Part shown: one piece after another, positions 12,288 to 22,640 of the stretch
Position numbering within the stretch: position 1 is the first letter of the stretch
Layout: each line of letters begins with the position of its first letter
Notes under the pieces: model-generated
Seen by the model: only the letters and a program-made list of their open reading frames with translations
Databases searched by the model: none
What the model was told of the DNA's origin: nothing
Assembly (NCBI GenBank): GCA_013398615.1
Contig: VZSR01001854.1
Span: 6,471,233-6,535,232 of the forward strand
Length of the DNA stretch: 64,000 bases
From: Brachypodius melanocephalos
Lineage: Eukaryota; Chordata; Aves; Passeriformes; Pycnonotidae
Reading direction: 5' to 3'
Translations under genes and position numbers: made by a program

Positions 12288-15200
12288 CCCTTTTCTATAG
12301 TCTTCTCAAGAGGCTTTCAGGATAGAATATGATACCTTTGGTGAACTGAAGGTCCCAAGTGACAAATATTATGGTGCCCAAACCGTAAGGTCCACAATGA
12401 ACTTCAAGATTGGAGGTGCTTCAGAAAGGATGCCAGTAAGTAATTCAAATCTGTGTTCTCTTCTTCTGTAGAGTATGTTTAGTATGTGAAAGTGAATACT
12501 TTCTTAGGCTTTTGCTGGAAGTGTGAACAACTTTGAATTTTAATTAAAGGTAGAAATTCATGGCAATATATTATTCTGGTAGAAATATTTCTTGTTGTGT
12601 TTAAATAAATTGAATACTGCTTTTGAATAATTTTATGGTGTTGCTTTATTTTTTAATAACCAGGATGAATAGAAATCTGTCTTTCATCTTTACAAAGATG
12701 AAAAAGCAAATTGAGTAATTTGATGTAGCATTTATATAGTTTGTTATTGAAGTAGTTTAATATAGCATGAGTTGATAAAAGCTTGTCATGTATAGATGTG
12801 CATAGGCCATTAATGTGTTTGTGCTTTGTCATATACTGATTCTCCATGTCGTGAAATGTGTCAGTTTCAGTTTTCCCTCAAAAGGCTGTTTTAGAAATGG
12901 AACCAGTTCAATTCTAATGCATGTAATTTTGATACACAGAGCACACCTGGGCTTGCACAAACAGCTGTGTGCTGCCCTCTGGACTGTTGGGGTGAATGCT
13001 GCTGTTAGTGGGAGCATAGGTTGGATGACCTGATTGCTCTCTGGTTTGGCTGATGGACTACTGCTGGATTTAAGATCAGGAGGAGTTTGGTTTAAAACTA
13101 AACACGTGCTATAAATTGATGACGTGTCCTTTGGGGGAAAGAGGTTGTGTGTTTAAACTTACCCTTGTGTCTCAGGTCCAAGTCATAAGGGCTTTTGGCA
13201 TCTTGAAGAGAGCAGCTGCTGAAGTAAATCAAGACTATGGTCTCGACCCGAAGATTGCTAAAGCCATTGTACAGGCAGCAAATGAGGTAGGAATGAGCTG
13301 ATCAAAATGCTGCAACTTGCACTGTATTAAACTTTTCACAGGAGGCTGGGGGATTGCATTTCTCAGATTGTTAGAGGAAAGTGTTTCCTGTTAGTAAATC
13401 TTGTTCTCCAGAGGTCATTTACTTAATGGAATATTTTGCTGTTTTATTTCTTGCATGTAAAGAAATGCTAGAATGTTCAAATGCATGTTGATAAATGCCA
13501 CCCAAGTGTAATGGGTTGTGAGTGACCATTATTTGAGGTGTGATAATACCAGATATTTTGCTTTGAATAAATCAACAGATTTGTTTATCTAGAAGTGTTT
13601 TTAACAGAGTTTTCTTCTCCTGACTGGCTTAAAAATGTTTCAGTGGTGGCAGAAGTTATCACTGTAGCATCTTAAGTCCCAAGACCCAATAGTTTTGGAG
13701 ATGTCCAGAATATCTCCAGGCTCTTCTTTCTGGTTTCTAGGGTTCCCCTAGTTAAGGGTGGATTAGAAGTTTTGGTGGATTAAGGCTCCTCCTTAGTTTA
13801 GATTCATAAATTCTGGAAGTGTTTGTGGCTTTCTTTATTGTGTTTTAAAAACAGCCCTGCTATGATACCCTTTCCCTCACCTCCAAAATAATTTTCTAAT
13901 ACAACTTAAAAAGAAAGAGGAATCAAGTTAACTCTTGGAGGTGGGAATGTTGCCCCTGTATAAGATGGGAAATACAGAAGATCCTTTGTTGAAAAGCATG
14001 ATTCCAGGAGGACTGATGTATCCTGATAATCTGATTGTCCATTTGTGACAACAGCTCCTTTGTTTTTGGATAGATTTTGATACTATCAAAAACACATTTA
14101 GAAAACTCTGAATGTGTCTAAAATTCAACAGGCTCCAAAAATTTTTCATCAAGCAGTAAATTGCCTTACAGGAAGAAGTTGTTTGATACTGGCAGCCATC
14201 TGCTAACTTCGTTGATGCAACATGTAATGTCTACAGGTATAAGAGGTCTAGAACTTCCCTGTATGAAATTTCTTCATTGAGAGATATCAGAGTCCAGTTA
14301 CACAGAGACAAGATGTAACCTAAAGTACCTTTTAAAAATATTTTCTGTCTATGTCTGTAGAATATGAAATAAAATTCTATATATCTCTGTATTTTACGAT
14401 TCAGTGTCTTCAAAAAGCATAGCAAATGTTTTTTTCCCTTTTAATACCTGGTACTGCTTAAAAAGGTCTTAATTATTCTAGTGTAAATTCACTAATTGCT
14501 ATATGTATTTAAAAATATAATGGGGAGCATTGTTTTAATTATGGCAATAAAATTTTCAGGTTTATGCTTTTTTTTTTCCTTGTGGAACAATTTTTCTCTG
14601 TTTTTTCCATTAATAGGTAGCTGAAGGAAAATTAAATGATCACTTCCCTTTGGTGGTGTGGCAGACTGGGTCTGGAACTCAAACCAATATGAATGTCAAT
14701 GAAGTCATCAGCAACAGAGCAATTGAGATAATGGGAGGCACACTGGGAAGCAAAAAGCCAGTGCATCCGAATGATCATGTTAACAAAAGCCAGGTTGTTA
14801 CACTTGCTTTATACTGCTTTTAATTTCAAAAGTTTTGTGTCTTTGAATTGCGAATTTTGAGGTTTTTTGTATTCACTGTTTAGGTTACAAAAAAAAAAAA
14901 AAAAAGTTTTGTGGACAACTTTGGCAACAATTTTCTGTGTTTTTTCAGTTTAAATGAACTTTAAGATGTTTTTCAGTGACAGTATGAGCTTTTCAGATTA
15001 AAAACTTCAAACTCATTCATGATAGATAAATTCACACATAATGTATTAGACAGTGGTGGCCTTGTGACAACCACTGCTACAGTCTTAAAGATGTTAAATA
15101 TAGGTCCAGTTTCTAAAAGTTGGATCATGGTAGACATTTTTATTATACTTCTCTCTTAAACCTCACCTGCCTTGAAGGAAAGATTAAGCCACTGACTTGG

Positions 15201-18200
15201 TTGTTTTCCTTCCTGATCCTTTGTGCTTACTCAGTATTCTGTGAACTGTGGATTTAACATTATCAAAGCAACATGTGTGTTTTAAAGTCACCTACAATTC
15301 CTTTAAAATCATATGTCCATTTGTTAGCCATCTCTCATAACTACTATAGTAATTCCTTTTTTTTGTTCCAAGGTTATGAACAGTGTATTAAATTTAACCT
15401 TCTGTGGGTGTAGTCATAAAATGTTGATTTATCAATAAGGAATTGACCTTGTGGAACACCCCTAAGTTGCTTACTCTTAGTTTAGTTTCTAATAGTTCAT
15501 GAGATAAAGAGAATAAAGCCACACATCTACATCTTACAGCAGCAGTGGTGAGAAAAGCTTGTAAATTAATTTCTTGAATTTTCTCCACAGAGTTCAAACG
15601 ACACTTTCCCAACAGCAATGCATATTGCTGCTGCCCAAGAGGTTAATGAGGTCTTGTTACCTGGACTAAAGAAGCTACAGAATGCACTCGACGGAAAATC
15701 CAAAGAGTTTTCCCAAATCATAAAAATAGGGCGCACTCATACGCAAGATGCTGTTCCACTTACCCTTGGGCAGGTAAAAAAAAATAAAATTATGCGTTTC
15801 TTTGGAAAATTCAAACTTAAATCAAACTTAAGGACACCTAAATTAAGTTTATAGTTTAGGATAAAATAGAGGAAAATGGTTGAATCTCAGCCTGAGTATT
15901 TTCAGTCCGTGCTGGAGTTCACTGGATATGCTGTACTCTAATACATGCATCATAATTTTTATTAATTTTTTTCCCATACATGTTTTATTTCTAACAGTAG
16001 TAAAATATAAATGATCTTTACATATTTCATTACCAGATAGCACAGCACAGCTTTTCTGTTACACTGACATTGCAGGGAAGAGGTAGTTGTCTATAACCTG
16101 TAAATTTATGTAAATGTTGTTTTGCCAACACACAAAACGATTAAGTATTGTGAATGAAAATCTTCAATATATAATCTTGTGTGTATAAACGTGTATATAT
16201 ACATAAAAGATGGCAAATGTTATCATATTGCCAGGAATGGCTTATATTACAGTAATTTAGTAAGGAATTAAACTGAATTGATAGAAAAGCAGGTAGAATT
16301 TATGGATTGTTTCCAAGAATGCACAGGTAGGGTTTTTACTAACTAAAATTAAGTGAACAAAGCCCAAGATCCACTTCTGTATTTGTACTTTAAGAACATT
16401 AATGTAATCTTGGAGCTGATTTACTATGGAATCAGATCCTGCTAATAATGCAACTAAGATAAAACATGAGAGAAAGATGCATTATGTATTGTTACGTTTT
16501 TGTATATTAAGACTGGTTTAATGTACAATTTTTTGTAGCATGGGAGCAGTCCTTTAATAGATGTGTACTTTCCCTCTCAATGAAAACATGCTTAGATTTG
16601 GCATTTGGGTGAAGTTCGGTGTCTTCAGTTTTTTGAAGGAATTAGTTCAAATCATGTTAAAAATCTAAAGTAATCTGGATACTTACTCTTGGTTGTTGTC
16701 TTCGTTCCTTAACTTTGTCATCCTTTTTTTCAAAGGAATTTAGTGGCTATGTGCAACAAATTAAATATGGTGTGGCTAGGATTGAATCCACCATGCCAAG
16801 GGTGTATCAGCTGGCAGCTGGTGGGACTGCAGTTGGCACTGGATTGAACACAAGAATTGGCTTTGCTGAGAAAGTTGCTGCCAAAGTGGCTGAACTGACG
16901 GGTGAGGAATGATATTTGGGAGTGAGTTATCAGTAAAGCAGTGTATGTAACATGCAGTCAAATTCAAACTAAATCTGTCCAGTTTCCATACTTCTCATAA
17001 GCTTAAACCGTAATTGTATTTAACATGAAACTTTTGTTAGTGCCATGTGTTATGTGCCTTCTACTTCAGATTTTTTGTGCAATGTATTTTTATAATTATA
17101 CTTAGTGTGTTGAAAGTGACTGAAATAATGGTGTTTATCCAAGGAAGGATCTTTGGATATGGATACAGTTTCAGACTTCTATTATTAGCCCAACTATACT
17201 GCTTCTGTCATGATCTTTGCTCCTCTGGCTCTCTTAATTTACAGTGGGTTGGTGCAAAAGAAGGAAGAAAATGCTTCCAAAGCCACTCTTGTTTTTCCAT
17301 ATGAAAGAGTAAAAGTTAACTGTCTGATTTCTTTTGATTCTGTCTTTATAGATCTTAAAACTTAATTTACAATGCAATTAAGTTTTTTGATCTGTAAACC
17401 AGATTTTTTGTGTCAGAGTATCAGTTTTCAAAATGCCTCCCCAAACAAATGTGTACATCTGTCATTTACATTTGCTGTAATATCTGAAATTGCTGAGTGA
17501 CAGTATTTTTGTATTACTGGGTCTATTATTCTCTGTCTTTCAGAGGGTCAAGGCTGTCTTGTACCCTGAAAGAGAAGTAATTTGCTGTAAACAACAGCTG
17601 CCAGGAGCAGTACAGGGCATGTTTTGGTGGTGTTAGGAAGCTCTCTCATGTCAATGGATGTTTTGTGTCCTGTATGGGCAGGTTGTATGAGTAGGGCAGA
17701 CTCCTGAAGTTCTTCATGCTCTTGTAGAGGGTGGCTATTGGCAAGAACAAAAGGAGAAGCTTGGATGGATCTCTGTAACTGAGAAGGCAGCTGTGCAGTA
17801 CACAGCAATTGCACAAGCCCATGCAAATTGGGTGGAATTTGGTGTTCGTCCAGAAGTGCAAAACACTGGAAGTTACAGGAATTATGCTGCTCTCCTTTGA
17901 ACTGGTGCTGAAAGCTCAGATCAGTTGTTCTGGAGGGCAGAAGTCCAGCCCACAGTCAATCCTTAGTGATGTCTGTAATTTTTTACAGTTCCATTCTGCT
18001 GGAACTGTCCTTCCAGGGCAAAGTGCTGAAGGAATGTTTTTCATCATGGAACCTAGGCTTACATCTCAGGCATTTAATTAACATATTTAATTAACATAAT
18101 TAATTATTAATAACATATTAACATATTAATTTAATTAACATAGACAGAGCTGTTCCTTCCATTGCTCCTATGCTCTTGCTGTTAGCAGGCATCCTCCTAA

Positions 18201-21200
18201 GTCTGATCCAGCTTTCCCATGTTCTTGCTGGTTGTTTCCTTCCGTTGTGATTACTTCTTACTTACCCTAATGCCTGCACTGTGCTGCAAAAACATCTGAT
18301 TTTGTAACTGAAAACATCACAACAATTAACAATCTAAAGTATCTAACTTGATTTAATGCAAGAAATGCCTAAGTTGGGCTAACTTCTGAAATATTATTGA
18401 CATTCACAAAACACTGTGGTGCAGAAGCAATGCTGGGAATGCAACACACTGTGAAGGCTTAAAATTTGTACCCTGATAGATGGATGCTCAAATTTTATAC
18501 TCTTCTATATTTTAGTGGCTTTCATTGTGTGTTTTTGTATTTAATTTACTTTAGGAAATATGTTTGCCAAGAAAGCGGTAGAGGAATGAGATGATCTTAC
18601 AGGGTTGTTAATTTTGATTTTTTTACTAAGCTAGTTATGTGTTTGATTGTCTGGTTTATGTCTGCACAGAAGTGCTTCACTGGTTTAATGTTTACACCCT
18701 CTCCCTGTAGGTTTGCCTTTTGTCACTGCTCCAAATAAGTTTGAAGCTCTTGCAGCTCACGATGCTTTAGTGGAGCTCAGTGGAGCCATGAACACAGTGG
18801 CATGCAGTCTGATGAAAATAGCTAATGACATTCGCTTCCTGGGCTCTGGACCACGCTCTGGGCTGGGAGAACTCATCCTGCCTGAAAATGAACCAGGGAG
18901 CAGCATCATGCCAGGTACAGAGAACACATACAGAAAAAAATGACCCATTTCTTTGACCACTGTCTCTTATCAAATGTTTACCAAACCCCATCACAGATGT
19001 CAGTAAATGCATGATTCTCTCAGGTTTTATCCACTGCCCTCTTTTACCGAAACCTTTATTGATAAAAATGCTTGCACAGCTGTGTGTTGGCTGGTGTGTG
19101 GAGGAGAGTAGTATCTGTAGGAATATTACTTTATTACACAAGCATACTTCTCAAAGCTGTCTTTTAGAATTGCAAGCCCTCTACAGTTTTCAGGTAAAGG
19201 CTTTTCTGAAATAATCTCTTAATCTGTGAATTGTAGCAATACTGTCATGTAACTTGACTTTGGTCTCTACTTCCTAACATGATTTGTGTTATGCACTCAC
19301 AGTTTCCCTTCTGCAATGATCTCATTGTATGGAGGATAAGAAAGAAATAAAGGAATAATCCTAGTAATCATTCGTTCCTCTTCTAAAAAGCAATGTACAT
19401 ATGAATATTGCACATCCAAAAATATTCTAAGATTGTTCTTCCTGTATGATAAACTATAAAAGAAACAGGTCATGAACATACCTGGCTCTATAAAAGCAAA
19501 CAGTGCATGTTTTACTAGGACTATGTCTAAAAATTAAATTATTAAACCATAAAACAAACTTGCTTGGAGGCCACTCTAACTTGTGTTTGTTTGGTTTGGC
19601 GGGGGATTGTTTTTCTGGGTTTTTCTGTTTTGCTTTTTTTCTGACAGAGTGTACGAACTTTATCACAAAGTAATTCTATCAAATCAGTAATACTTTCCTT
19701 GAGCTGAGTGAGATTTGTTAGTGGTCTCCCAAAAATGCCAACTTGCACATGTAAAGACAGGTTACAATCTCTTGGCTATTAAGAACTGTGGTAATGAACA
19801 GCTGTTTAGCTCATGCACATGTTGAGCTGTTGAGCTCATGCTCAATTTTGGGAGACTGCTGAAGCAGCCTTAGCTGTTTTACAAATCCTCGCTGAAAATA
19901 CTGGTACAGTACAGTCAATTTAATATCATTTGTGGAAATACCTTACTCTCTGTGGTGAGCAGATTCAGATGAATAAGACAAGTTACCTCTTAAAAAACAT
20001 TTTCTTTTGAATGTCATTTGGTAACAGGCTGGTGGTGGTTGGTTGGTTTGTTTTTCCCCTTCCTTCTGCTTTGGTAACCTTTTTCTCTCCCTTTCACAAC
20101 CAGGAAAAGTGAACCCTACCCAGTGTGAAGCTGTGACCATGGTGGCAGCCCAAGTTATGGGAAATCATGTTGCTGTTACTGTAGGAGGAAGCAATGGACA
20201 CTTTGAACTGAATGTCTTTAAGCCCATGATGGTAGGTTCATAAAGTTTTACATATTTAGGACTTTTAAAGTAATTGTTTGTACAGATAACTTACAGACAG
20301 AAAAAACCCTCAGTGAACACTTGAACACTGCCAAGGTTGGGGCATCCACAGCATCCCTCAGATACTGTCCCAGTATCTCACCACCCTCACAGTAAAGAAT
20401 TTCTTCCTGATACCAAGCCTAAGTTCCCCTCTTTCTGTCTGTACCCATTGCTCCTTGTCCTATCACTACAGGTCCTGACAGAGTCCCTCTCTGCCTTCCC
20501 TGAAGGCCTCCTTCAGATACTGGAAGAAAAATAGCCTGTTAAATAGAATGAAATTGCAGGGAGGACACTGGTTATGAACAAAGGTGCCAGAATGTGCAAC
20601 TAGTGATATCCGAATTAAATTATTGGTATTTCTTTCTTTGTCTTGTTAGATTAAGAATGTTTTAAACTCTGCAAGACTTCTAGGAGATGTGTGTGTTTCT
20701 TTCACTGACAACTGTGTAGCTGGAATCCAAGCCAATACGGATAGGATCAACAAACTGATGAATGAATCTCTGATGTTGGTAACAGCACTGAACCCACATA
20801 TAGGTAGGTTTAAGGCTCAAAAACTTCTCAGAACATACCAAAATATTTTGTGGTAACATTATTTTGTACACTTAATTTGTATTGTCACAATGCTTGTGAG
20901 GCCAAGTCAGGTCAAAAGTTAATTTACTTCAACATCACCAGTTCCTGTTGTAAAAGCTGTGTTCTCCTTGCAATGGCCATGCCAGGATATTAGAAAAATA
21001 ACTGATTAGAGTAAAAAAGAGATTAGGAGAATTCATGTACCTGTTTTCCTAAATTATCATTATTAGAGATTGAGTGAGAGATTACAGTATGAGATTTTTA
21101 AAGGAGAAGGTCCCATAAATCTTTGACCTAAATTAATTAAGACCAGAATAAAAAAATGTACTTTCACTTCAAGTAAGGAGTAAAAATTTGGTGTGCATTT

Positions 21201-21478
21201 CCTGCAAATTGAGTTAAACAGTAATAGTAATACCTAGCAAATAATTTTCCAAAGATCGTGTCCCACTTTTCTTTCACCTCTAATGAATCATCTAAAATTG
21301 CAAATGGATAACTTGTTGGTTTTGTTTTGTAACAGGATATGATAAAGCAGCCAAGATTGCCAAAACAGCGCACAAAGAGGGAACAACGTTAAAAGAAGCT
21401 GCTATAAAGCTGGGATTCCTTACATCAGACCAGTTTGATCAGTGGGTGAAGCCTAAAGATATGCTAGGTCCTCAGTAA
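6012..21478 (+). CDS. FH: Fumarate hydratase (ten exons, complete)
   Basis: Class II fumarase, hydrating fumarate to L-malate in the mitochondrial TCA cycle, with a cytosolic pool. Exons: 6012-6140, 12301-12435, 13176-13286, 14617-14793, 15591-15773, 16736-16901, 18711-18914, 20104-20231, 20650-20803 and 21336-21478 (stop TAA). Exon 1 is 3 nt shorter than human exon 1; exons 2-10 have the human lengths. The product is 509 aa (human 510). The start at 6012 has a GCCACC context and opens an Arg/Ala/Leu-rich presequence (MHRSLRACRRLG...). An in-frame ATG at 5991 would add seven residues. Residues 44 onward are the fumarase core: TGSGTQTNMN, HVNKSQSSND, GRTHTQD with catalytic His at about 234, and the family signature GSSIMPGKVN at about 363-372, split by intron 7. 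The exon 4 donor (gttgtt) is weak and the exon 2 pyrimidine tract is a long T run. Intact and very probably functional. Confidence 0.97.
9130..10060 (-). mobile_element. Possible LTR retroelement remnant
   Basis: This block differs in composition from its surroundings. Read on the minus strand it has features of an LTR: an ATTAAA-type signal near 9370, and then a GT-rich stretch ending in ataccaca near 9260. No target-site duplication, primer-binding site or retroviral protein frame could be identified, so the limits are approximate and the class is unknown. It could be two unrelated repeats or an unclassified interspersed repeat. Confidence 0.3.
10158..10665 (+). mobile_element. CR1 LINE 3'-end fragment
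   Basis: Recognisable CR1 landmarks occur in order: gtgtccagagaaggcc, the ggagcagctgagggagatgg segment, tcaggaagaattcattcact, gaacaggctgcccagagagtggtgga and the 3' end cttaatgattctatgat. The copy is diverged and 5'-truncated and lies inside FH intron 1. Confidence 0.85.
12251..12287 (+). repeat. T37 homopolymer next to FH exon 2
   Basis: An uninterrupted run of 37 T followed by cccttttctatag and then exon 2. It forms most of the polypyrimidine tract of the acceptor. Length polymorphism and assembly error are both likely at such a run. Confidence 0.9.
20317..20535 (-). mobile_element. CR1 LINE fragment in FH intron 8
   Basis: The reverse complement of CR1 3' sequence is recognisable: acactgccaaggttggggca, cagtatctcaccaccctcac, aagaatttcttcctgatacc and cattgctccttgtcctatca. 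It is truncated and diverged. It lies between FH exons 8 and 9 and has no effect on the coding sequence. Confidence 0.75.
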
Positions 21479-21516
21479 CTTCTGTTTAAAAAAAAAAAGT
21501 GTTCTTAATATAAAAA

Positions 21517-21526
21517 AATAAATAAA
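21517..21526 (+). terminator. FH: FH polyadenylation signals
   Basis: Overlapping AATAAA hexamers at 21517-21522 and 21521-21526 lie only about 40 nt after the FH stop, giving a very short 3' untranslated region. A CR1 copy begins right after them. Confidence 0.7.
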
Positions 21527-21537
21527 TATGGTATCAT

Positions 21538-22160
21538 ATAATCCATGTGTTGGAAAAGGCCTCTGATATCACTGAGCCCAAGCTATGATTGAACATCACC
21601 ATGTTAACTGGACCATGGCACTGAGTGCCACATCCTGTCTTTCCTTAAACACCTCCATGGACAGTGACTCTGCCACCTCCCTGGGCAGCCCATTCTCATG
21701 TCTAAGCACCTTTTCTGTGAAGAAATTATTTTCATGTCCAGCCTAAACTGCCCCTGGTGCAACTTAAGACTGTGTGCTGTTGTCCTGTCACTTCTTACCT
21801 GGGAGAGGACACCAAGCCTCACCTGGCTACTCCCTCCTTTCAGGTGCTTGTAGAGGGCGATAAAGGTCTCTCCCGAGCCTCCTTTTAGCCGGGCTCAGCA
21901 CCCCCAGCTCCCTCAGCAGCTCATGGGGCTTGTGCTCCAGACCCTTCATCAGCTATGTTGCCTTGCTGTGGGCTTGCTCCAGCACCTCCATGTCCTTCCT
22001 GAACTGAGCGGCCCAGAGCTGCACACACCACGCGAGGCGTGGCCCCAGCAGCGCCGGGTACAGAGGGACAATCCCTGCCCTTACCCTGCCCTTACCCTGC
22101 TGGCCACACTATTCCTGATTCATAGCGCGGTTTTGATACGCTTTTTATGTTTTCCTGGCC
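21538..22160 (-). mobile_element. CR1 LINE fragment between FH and CHMP5
   Basis: Reverse-complement CR1 landmarks are seen: tccttaaacacctccatgga, cctccctgggcagcccattc, tcctgtcacttcttacctgg, aggtgcttgtagagggcgat, and tcagcagctcatggggcttg. At about 620 nt it is one of the longest CR1 pieces in the window, and it fills most of the 1-kb gap between the FH stop and the CHMP5 start. No coding capacity remains. Confidence 0.9.
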
Positions 22161-22259
22161 TTTTTGACAGATCGGCTCAACTGACGTTATGGGGGTGACC
22201 CTACACTGCGAGCAGGCAGTGCAAGCCCAGCAGCTGGCTACACGGGGCGTGGTGAGGGA

Positions 22260-22640
22260 CAAAAGCGTCCCCGTGTGCGGGGCTGCTGAACCTTCCTGCG
22301 GCACCAGGGACCACCGACCCCGCCGGCAGCTCGGGGCTGCGGTGCCGGCACAGCGCTTCCTGCTTCCCGCGGCCCTCCCTCCGCGGGGCGGGGCCGGCCG
22401 TGGGGTTCCGGGTCGGTCGGGAGCGCTGCCGCCGCTGCCGGGCCCGGGAGAGACTCCGAGGCACCGCCGCCATGAACCGCTTCTTCGGCAAGGCGAAGCC
22501 GAAGGCGCCCCCGCCCAGCCTCACCGATTGCATCGGGACGGTGAGTGCCCGCCCCGGGGCGCCCGGGCCCGCTGAGCACTGCGCGGCCCGGCCGCCGCCT
22601 CGGTGGCTCTAGGGACGGCACCTGTGTGTAGGTGTGTGTG
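22260..22640 (+). promoter_or_regulatory. CHMP5: CHMP5 promoter CpG island
   Basis: A short CpG-dense segment spans exon 1 of CHMP5. It contains a GC box (ggggcggggcc) near 22385, a GCCGCC context at the ATG, and no TATA box. It starts about 100 nt after the end of the CR1 copy, so the proximal promoter is compact and bounded upstream by the transposon. Confidence 0.7.

Larger units (their letters stand above)
6141..12300 (+). other. FH: FH intron 1 (6.2 kb)
   Basis: Donor gtaagc, acceptor ctatag. The first 400 nt continue the CpG island. The rest is mainly AT-rich unique-looking sequence, interrupted by an LTR-like GC-richer block (about 9130-10060), a CR1 fragment (about 10158-10665) and the 37-T run next to exon 2. 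No additional exon or RNA gene was recognised. Confidence 0.8.

Noticed and set aside
586..21478. Processed pseudogene interpretation of SDHA or FH
   Set aside because: Both keep introns at conserved positions, have no stops or frameshifts and keep catalytic motifs.
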